Shown here: positions 45,802 through 50,883 of the stretch, one piece after another
Layout of the letters: each line of letters begins with the position of its first letter
Position numbering within the stretch: position 1 is the first letter of the stretch
Source: an uncultured Oscillospiraceae bacterium
GTDB lineage: Bacteria; Bacillota; Clostridia; Oscillospirales; Ruminococcaceae
Assembly: GCA_949298535.1 (NCBI GenBank)
Contig: CASFXA010000111.1
Span: 1 to 50,883, forward strand
DNA: 50,883 bases
Direction of reading: 5' to 3'
Translations under genes and position numbers: made by a program
Notes under the pieces: generated by a model
Seen by the model: only the letters and a program-made list of their open reading frames with translations
Databases searched by the model: none
What the model was told of the DNA's origin: nothing

Positions 45802-47241
45802 ATGAACTATGTTACCGTCATCGGTCTGGAGGTCCATGCCGAGCTTTCCACCAAAACCAAAATCTATTGCAGCTGCAAAAACTCCTTCGGTTCCGAAGTC
45901 AACTCCAACTGCTGCCCCGTCTGTACCGGTATGCCTGGCACCCTGCCCACCCTCAATGAGAAGGTGGTGGAGTACGCGGTGAAGATGGGTTATGCTCTGG
46001 GCTGCAAGATCAACAATGTCTGCAAGAGTGACCGGAAGAACTACTTCTATCCCGACCTGCCCAAGGCCTACCAGATCTCCCAGTTTGACATCCCTCTCTG
46101 TGAGCATGGCTATGTGGACGCCATTATCGACGAGGAGGGCAATACCAAGCGCATCGGCGTCACCCGTATCCATATCGAGGAGGACGCGGGCAAAATCATC
46201 CACGCCGACCCCTATCCCGGCAAGAGCCTGGTGGACTTCAACCGCTGCGGTGTGCCCCTCATCGAGATCGTCTCTGAGCCGGATATGCGCTCCTCCGCAG
46301 AGGCCAGAGCCTATCTGGAGACCATTCGCTCCATCCTCCAATACCTGGATATTTCCGACTGCAAGATGCAGGAGGGCTCCATCCGCTGCGATGTCAACGT
46401 TTCGGTCCATCCTGAGGGCAGTGATAAATTTGGCACCCGCTGCGAGATGAAGAATGTCAACGGCTTCAGCAATGTGGTGGCCGCCATTGATTATGAGGCC
46501 AAGCGCCAGATCGAAATTCTGGAGGCGGGCGGTACCATCCAGCAGGAAACCCGCCGCTGGGATGCCGCCACCGGCACCAACCAGCTGCTCCGCTCCAAGG
46601 AGGACGCCCAGGATTACCGTTACTTCCCCGAGCCGGATCTGCTGACCATCGTGGTGGACGAGGACCGGCTGGAGGAGCTGAAAAACGAGATCCCCGAGCT
46701 GCCCAACGTTAAGCTCAAACGGTATATGACCCAGTATGGTCTGCCTTATTTTGACGCCAATCTCCTCACCGAGAATGTGGATAAGGCCAAGTTTTTTGAG
46801 GACTGCATGGCTCTGGAGCGCTGCCAGCCCAAGAATGTTTCCAACTGGCTGCTGGGAGATGTTTCCCGCATCCTCAATGAAAAGAACATCGGTCTGGATA
46901 GAACCAGCCTCACTCCTGACAAGCTGTGCGATATGATCGCTCTCATTGAGAAAAAGACCATCTCCAATACCGCCGGAAAGACGGTGCTGGAGGAGATCAT
47001 TTTCAGCGACAAGACCGCCGATGATGTGGTCAAGGAGAAGGGCCTGGCCCAGATCAGCGACAGCTCCGCCCTGGAGGGGATCGTCCAGCAGGTGCTGGAG
47101 GCCAACCCCAAAGTGGTGGCGGATTACAAGGGCGGCAAGAGCAACGCCCTGGGCTTCCTGGTGGGTCAGTGTATGCGTCTGTCCAAGGGACAGGGCAATC
47201 CCACCGTGATGCGGGAGCTGCTGCTGAAAGCGCTGGGCTGA
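45802..47241 (+). CDS. gatB: GatB, amidotransferase subunit B (tRNA-binding kinase)
   Basis: GatB binds the tRNA and uses ATP to activate the Glu or Asp side chain for amidation. The 479-residue protein begins with GLEVHAELSTKTKIYCSC, containing zinc-binding cysteines C30-type (CSCKN, CCPVC), has the kinase core (DIPLCEHGYVD, RIHIEEDAGK, PLIEIVSEPD), and ends with the helical YqeY-like tail (LGFLVGQCMRLSKGQGNP). It starts at ATG 45802 after GGGAGGGG. It ends the ligA-gatCAB operon; a strong terminator follows within 30 bases. Length is normal for bacterial GatB. Confidence 0.97.
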   Translation: MNYVTVIGLEVHAELSTKTKIYCSCKNSFGSEVNSNCCPVCTGMPGTLPTLNEKVVEYAVKMGYALGCKINNVCKSDRKNYFYPDLPKAYQISQFDIPLCEHGYVDAIIDEEGNTKRIGVTRIHIEEDAGKIIHADPYPGKSLVDFNRCGVPLIEIVSEPDMRSSAEARAYLETIRSILQYLDISDCKMQEGSIRCDVNVSVHPEGSDKFGTRCEMKNVNGFSNVVAAIDYEAKRQIEILEAGGTIQQETRRWDAATGTNQLLRSKEDAQDYRYFPEPDLLTIVVDEDRLEELKNEIPELPNVKLKRYMTQYGLPYFDANLLTENVDKAKFFEDCMALERCQPKNVSNWLLGDVSRILNEKNIGLDRTSLTPDKLCDMIALIEKKTISNTAGKTVLEEIIFSDKTADDVVKEKGLAQISDSSALEGIVQQVLEANPKVVADYKGGKSNALGFLVGQCMRLSKGQGNPTVMRELLLKALG

Positions 47242-47267
47242 TGACTTTCTGACCGCTGAAACAGGAC

Positions 47268-47316
47268 AAAGACATTCCCAAGGTACCGAAAAGGCTTTGG
47301 GAATGTCTTTTATTTT
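47268..47316 (+). terminator. Terminator of the ligA-gatCAB operon
   Basis: AAAGACATTCCCAA (47268-47281) pairs perfectly with TTGGGAATGTCTTT (47297-47310), a 14-bp stem, then TATTTT. The rest of the spacer to 47557 shows nothing I can name. Confidence 0.9.
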
Positions 47317-47557
47317 GGGCAGGCACTTTTGCTTCTGGCGACTCCCTGGTTTTTGTAGGATTCTCTGGATCAAAAAGATGGCCGGCAGTCGGCAGAAAAG
47401 GGGAAAGCTCTGTGGCCGCCTTTTTTTCTGCAAGACGATGATGTGACGATGCAGCTTTCCGTTCCGGCAGACAAGGAGAAGGGAATACAGCCGGTTTCAG
47501 AAAACTCTTTTGCACCCGGAGAGGGCACCGGAAGAAAAAATATTTTTGTAAAAAAGG

Positions 47558-47586
47558 TTGCAAATCATACCTTGTTGCGTTTTACT
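47558..47586 (+). promoter_or_regulatory. Promoter candidate for the ECF sigma gene
   Basis: TTGCAA (47558-47563) and TTTACT (47581-47586) are 17 bases apart. The surrounding GGTTGCAA and GCGTTTTACTAA also resemble an ECF-type promoter, so self-activation is possible. Both readings are weak. Confidence 0.35.
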
Positions 47587-47633
47587 AATAAACGGGAAAA
47601 GTTCCTTTGAAAGGAATACCGGGAGGGTTTGGA

Positions 47634-48221
47634 TTGTTTTTTTTACTTTTGCAGACCATAGAGGATCAGAAGGACCGGGAGCGTCTGACTGAATTTTATC
47701 TGAATTATTTTGCGCTGCTGAAGAATAAAGCGACGGATGTTCTCATCCGGTGCGGCCTATCCGATAAAACAAATCTGGCTGAGGACTTGGTCCAGGATGC
47801 CATGATCCGCCTGATGAAACGGATGGAAACGATCCAAAAACTTTCCGACCCTCAATTGGTAGCCTATGGAGTAAAAACGGTGCAATCCTGCGCGCTGGAT
47901 TATTGCCGCAGGGATGCGGTACGGCACAAGGCGGTTTTGGCACAGGAAACTTTGGAGGAGGTTCAGGAGGACCCGGTGTGGCAGGCATATTCGGATGATA
48001 GCGAACAGCAGCTTTTTCTGCGCTTGGGACAGGTGCTGGCGGCCCTTCCCCCAAGGGACCGGGATATTTTGATTTACAAATATTTTCTGGAATACAGTGA
48101 CAAACGTATTTCTGAATTGCTGGGGATCAAGGGGGACTCGGTGCGGATGGCTCTCACCAGAGCCAGACAAAAGGTAAAAACATTCTGGCATCTGGAAACG
48201 GTGGGAAAGGAGGAAGTGTAA
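47634..48221 (+). CDS. ECF-type RNA polymerase sigma factor
   Basis: The 195-residue protein has the two regions of extracytoplasmic-function sigma factors: sigma-2 (about 35-90, EDLVQDAMIRLMKRM, core binding and -10 recognition) and sigma-4 (about 135-190, LPPRDRDILIYKYFLEYSDKRISELLGIKGDSVRMALTRARQKVK, a helix-turn-helix for the -35). The TTG at 47634 follows GGGAGG by 7 bases and is preferred to the other in-frame TTG at 47607 without a site. The next gene overlaps its stop (TAATG) and encodes a membrane protein, the usual anti-sigma arrangement. A subgroup cannot be named. Confidence 0.9.
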   Translation: MFFLLLQTIEDQKDRERLTEFYLNYFALLKNKATDVLIRCGLSDKTNLAEDLVQDAMIRLMKRMETIQKLSDPQLVAYGVKTVQSCALDYCRRDAVRHKAVLAQETLEEVQEDPVWQAYSDDSEQQLFLRLGQVLAALPPRDRDILIYKYFLEYSDKRISELLGIKGDSVRMALTRARQKVKTFWHLETVGKEEV

Positions 48222-48988
48222 TGCGGGAAAACCAGCAGCAGCTCTTTTGCCTGGAGGAGGAGCTGTTTCATACCGCCCTGTTGGGATTGCTGGAACTGGA
48301 AGGAAGACAGCTGATGCGGGAGAATCAGCAGCTGCAATCCCAGAGTCAGCATGACGGGAGCGCAGCGAGGCTTCGGAAATTGGAAAAACAGGCCCGCCGG
48401 AGACAAACGCTTCGGCTTGGCTGTCAAAATGTCCAGAAGGCAGTCAAACCGGTTATCGTTCACGCGGCAGTGATTTTCCTGGTTTTGTCCATGAGCGCCG
48501 GAGCTCTTCTGTGGGCGTCGGCAGATGCGCGGGAAATTCTGTATACTTTGGTAATCACCCAATATGAGCGATATACGGAGATTAACTACCGCCGTCAAAT
48601 GCAGTCACCCCGTCCGGAGGAAGAGCTGAAATATATTGATGCGGGAGCCTCCTTTATGCCCACCTATCTGCCGGAAGGGTTGGAAATGGGGTCTACGGAG
48701 CAAGGGCGATACTCTTATGCTGTGACCTATGAAAACCCAAAGGATCCCGCTCAGTGGATTGTCTTCCGACAGGTCACCGCCGCGCAGCAGCTGGTGATCC
48801 AAGTGGATACAGAAAATGCCGACAGTGTTCGCTGGCTTCCCATCGGCCAAAGCGAAGCGATGGTGGTGGTGAAGGATGGCTGCACACAGGTGGTTTGGCG
48901 GGTGGGCGACGTTTTTCTCAGCGTGGTCGCGGAGCAGATTCCACAGGAGGAGGCATTGGCGTTCGCCTATGGGATTTCGGAAATATAA
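48221..48988 (+). CDS. Membrane protein, probable anti-sigma factor (DUF4367-like)
   Basis: The 255-residue protein has a charged, Gln-rich cytoplasmic part (1-80), one membrane helix (about 82-100, HAAVIFLVLSMSAGALLWAS) and an extracytoplasmic beta-rich domain (about 140-250) with the PTYLPEGLE motif of DUF4367-type proteins. This is the common partner of an ECF sigma in Clostridia: the inner part holds the sigma and the outer part senses. Its ATG shares a base with the sigma stop codon and has AAAGGAGG upstream, so the two are coupled. No zinc-binding anti-sigma motif (HxxxCxxC) is seen, so the binding mode is uncertain. The lipoprotein at 49270 may belong to its regulon. Confidence 0.75.
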   Translation: MRENQQQLFCLEEELFHTALLGLLELEGRQLMRENQQLQSQSQHDGSAARLRKLEKQARRRQTLRLGCQNVQKAVKPVIVHAAVIFLVLSMSAGALLWASADAREILYTLVITQYERYTEINYRRQMQSPRPEEELKYIDAGASFMPTYLPEGLEMGSTEQGRYSYAVTYENPKDPAQWIVFRQVTAAQQLVIQVDTENADSVRWLPIGQSEAMVVVKDGCTQVVWRVGDVFLSVVAEQIPQEEALAFAYGISEI

Positions 48989-49269
48989 GGCCAGGGAAGA
49001 AAAACCGCCTGGTGAAGAAGATTTGTCTTGATTTCCGGGAAGAAAGAATCTTTTTTCACAGGGAAGAGCGGCAAAATCCCGTCGCTCTCACAGCGCAGGA
49101 TTCTGTACTTGATGGGGCGACGTCTCAGGAATCTCTGTGCGTCATCAGATGTTGCGGTGGATTCATTCAGCTGAAGGGATTGGAGGCTCTTCCCCTTTTC
49201 AGACGGATCCTCTCCCCGTTCAATCCATTTCCGGCAGCAGCTTGATTTCAAAAGAAAGGATGTGGCACG

Positions 49270-49917
49270 ATGATGTTTTCCCTCTTCAAATGGTGGATCT
49301 CTTTCCTGTTGGCGATTGCAATACTTTCAGCCTGTTCTGCGGTTTCTCCTGTTTCCCGGGAGCTGCCGTCCTCTTCCGCCGAAGAAGATTCCGGCTGTTC
49401 CTCCTCCCAGGAAGAAACGGTGGAACAGTTGCTTGATTTAACAGAGATCTACGATCTGTATTTTCATCCGGTGTTTCTTTCCTGCATATCTGCTGAAAGC
49501 TGGGAAAACCCGGAGCAGCTGCAGCCGGGCGTTTTTGTTCATTACTATCTGGCGCAGCATTATTATGACCCCAATCATCCTGTGAAACGGAATCTGGAGC
49601 AGGAGGAAACAGTGGATCAGTTGGTATTGGAGCAGGAGGTGATGTCTCATTTTCAGGTCACCACAGAGTTTTTGCGCCAGGCCCAGGAATATGATCCAAC
49701 CCGGGGCGTTTACAGGATGGATTATTTAGGCGGAGCCGCCTCCTCCAAGGTGGTGAGCGCTACCTGGAGCGGAGACCAGCTGACCATCGCCTTTGAGTAT
49801 TACAGCCCCGCTGACGATACAACGGTCATCCGCAGAGGCAGTTTGCAGATGGAGTTTGCCGGGAAAGAATACCGGTACATTTCCTGTACTTCCACTCCGG
49901 TGGTAACGATTCCTTAA
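49270..49917 (+). CDS. Predicted lipoprotein, next to the ECF sigma operon
   Basis: The 215-residue protein begins with a signal peptide (FLLAIAILSAC) whose lipobox LSAC puts the acylated cysteine at residue 22, a substrate for LspA (34278). The mature part has a Ser/Glu-rich linker (23-50) and then a mixed domain without a family I recognise. Two adjacent ATGs (49270, 49273) follow AAAGGA. The 281-base gap before it holds no obvious gene or strong promoter; weak AAGATT/AATCTT pairing occurs around 49020-49050. A terminator follows at 49974. Co-location with the sigma/anti-sigma pair is suggestive only. Confidence 0.8.
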   Translation: MMFSLFKWWISFLLAIAILSACSAVSPVSRELPSSSAEEDSGCSSSQEETVEQLLDLTEIYDLYFHPVFLSCISAESWENPEQLQPGVFVHYYLAQHYYDPNHPVKRNLEQEETVDQLVLEQEVMSHFQVTTEFLRQAQEYDPTRGVYRMDYLGGAASSKVVSATWSGDQLTIAFEYYSPADDTTVIRRGSLQMEFAGKEYRYISCTSTPVVTIP

Positions 49918-49973
49918 CTGGAGGGGATAAAAAACGGGACAGGAATATGGAAAAATGATAAAAGCAACTGAAA

Positions 49974-50011
49974 GGAGCCTGGAAAACGGCGCGTTTTTCC
50001 AGGCTCCTTTT
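49974..50011 (+). terminator. Terminator of the lipoprotein gene
   Basis: GGAGCCTGGAAAA (49974-49986) pairs perfectly with TTTTCCAGGCTCC (49995-50007), then TTTT. The stem shares AGCCTGGAA with the terminator at 18952. Confidence 0.9.
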
Positions 50012-50094
50012 GCATCATGTGCGGGAGAGGCTTTTCTGACATCCATTCTGCAGCCCGATAAAAAGGAAAGGAACGTTTGGTTCTCCGGACAGAG

Positions 50095-50113
50095 AAAAAA
50101 GGGAACACCCTTT
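50095..50113 (-). terminator. Terminator of the LysR-type gene
   Basis: On the minus strand AAAGGG-TGTT-CCCTTT (50113-50098) is followed by T residues; it lies 25 bases after the stop of the LysR-type gene. Confidence 0.65.
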
Positions 50114-50137
50114 CCTTGGGAAAGCTGCCGGTAAGTT

Positions 50138-50883
50138 TTACAGCGAGGGAAAAAGGATCTGCCGGTTCAGCTGTTCCAGGGGGACCGGAGGACGCAGCTC
50201 CGGAAGTTTCTGTACCAGCTCCTTGGTCAGGTCTGCCAGTTCCCGGGCATTGTGAGACAAACAGTCTCCTTTTCGATGGGCGATGATGATTTTACGGCAG
50301 AAAAGAGGCTGATCCAGAGTCGCGAAACGCGGTGGAGAGACGGGGATTGCCCGCAGGGTGGTGGACAGGGGGGTAAAAATCAGTCCCATTCCCGCCGTTG
50401 CCAGCCGGTAAGCGGTTTCATGTCCCCGGAGTTGCATCCGCAGGCGGGGTTGGAGATCATGACGGACAAACAGTTCCTGCGCGGTACGATACATCCCCTG
50501 TTCCGGCGTCAGCGTAAGGAAAGTTTCTCCCTGCACCAGCCGGGCGGGGAGAAAGCAGGGGGAAAGGGGCGAGGCGCCCAGTTCTCCCAACTGTCGGCTG
50601 ATTGGATGGTCCCCGGGAAGTGCCAGCAAAATGGGATCGTCGCAAACGGTTTCGTAATCCAGATCCTCCGAATAGACAGGGAGACTGGAGATACAAAAAT
50701 CCATGGTTCCCTTCAGCAGCTCTTCCTCAAAGTTTTGGCTGGTACCTTCCCGAATGACAATTTCCACCCCGGGATGGTCCAGACAATAGTGGGGAAGGAT
50801 ATGGGGAAGCCACAGACAGCCTCGCTCCCGGGGAATCCCCAAAACAACCCGCCCCTTTTTTTCTCCGGCGATGTCCTGCATTT
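50138..50883 (-). CDS. LysR-type regulator, effector-binding domain (5' end outside window)
   Basis: The frame runs to the right edge without a start, so the N-terminal helix-turn-helix is missing. The 248 visible residues form the LysR substrate-binding domain: GRVVLGIPRERGCLWLPHILPHYCLDHPGVEIVIREG, then GTMDFCISSLP and a typical late segment with GHETAYRLATAGMGLIFTPLS, as in CysB-like regulators. The leading ATG at 50881 is internal to the full protein. It ends at TAA 50138-50140, with a terminator just beyond. The target genes and the inducer are unknown; a divergent target would lie beyond the window. Confidence 0.88.
   Translation of the reverse strand, partial: MQDIAGEKKGRVVLGIPRERGCLWLPHILPHYCLDHPGVEIVIREGTSQNFEEELLKGTMDFCISSLPVYSEDLDYETVCDDPILLALPGDHPISRQLGELGASPLSPCFLPARLVQGETFLTLTPEQGMYRTAQELFVRHDLQPRLRMQLRGHETAYRLATAGMGLIFTPLSTTLRAIPVSPPRFATLDQPLFCRKIIIAHRKGDCLSHNARELADLTKELVQKLPELRPPVPLEQLNRQILFPSL

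Overview
The window looks like a chromosomal core region of a high-GC, low-mobility member of the Clostridia (Firmicutes), most like the Oscillospiraceae. The basis is inference from gene content and order: AddAB instead of RecBCD, SepF/DivIVA-type division genes, GatCAB amidotransferase, a YunB sporulation protein, a rubredoxin plus flavodiiron protein (anaerobe), a split transketolase, strong AGGAGG ribosome binding sites, and consensus sigma-A promoters in DNA that by eye is about 55-60% GC. I see no prophage, insertion sequence, integrase, CRISPR array or rRNA gene.

Layout. 1-296: the start of a PHP-family phosphatase gene running off the left edge, divergent from addB-addA (539-7370), the double-strand-break helicase-nuclease. 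7371-7897 is a gene-poor spacer with a structured repeat and a two-way terminator. 7898-11791: a pseudouridine synthase (-), radC-mscS (+) and a small membrane protein (-). 12167-17177: uvrB and uvrA. 17328-18934: rubredoxin and flavodiiron protein, an oxygen/NO-scavenging pair. 19178-27258: miaB-ricA-mutS-mutL-miaA, close to the Bacillus subtilis order ymcB-ymcA-cotE-mutS-mutL. 27255-35803: a HlyD-like protein, then yggS-sepF-ylmH-divIVA-ileS-lspA-rluD, the classic division/ylm cluster without ylmG. 35850-38092: split transketolase and a ComEA-like helix-hairpin-helix protein. 38097-38522: a small helical protein (-). 38642-39273: a six-tRNA operon (Val, Asp, Phe, Gly, Phe, Gly) driven by a perfect consensus promoter and containing a tandem Phe-Gly duplication. 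39380-41816: asparaginase, a ferritin-like di-metal protein (-) and yunB. 42030-47241: ligA-gatC-gatA-gatB. 47634-49917: an ECF sigma factor, its probable membrane anti-sigma partner and a lipoprotein. 50138-50883: the 3' part of a LysR-type regulator gene (-).

Functionally the window is dominated by genome maintenance (addAB, radC, uvrAB, mutSL, ligA), tRNA and rRNA maturation (miaA, miaB, two RluA-type synthases, gatCAB, ileS, tRNAs) and cell division. The less ordinary parts are: a di-metal ferritin-like gene sharing a divergent sporulation-type promoter region with yunB; a HlyD-like adaptor heading the division operon without a transporter; RicA with a four-cysteine tail; an upstream reading frame ending on the ligA start codon; hairpin leaders before mutS, ileS and lspA; the ECF sigma/anti-sigma/lipoprotein set; and a structured intergenic repeat. 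None of these is clearly a new defence or mobile system. Start codons were chosen by Shine-Dalgarno spacing; uvrA, miaB and the ECF sigma gene appear to start at TTG.
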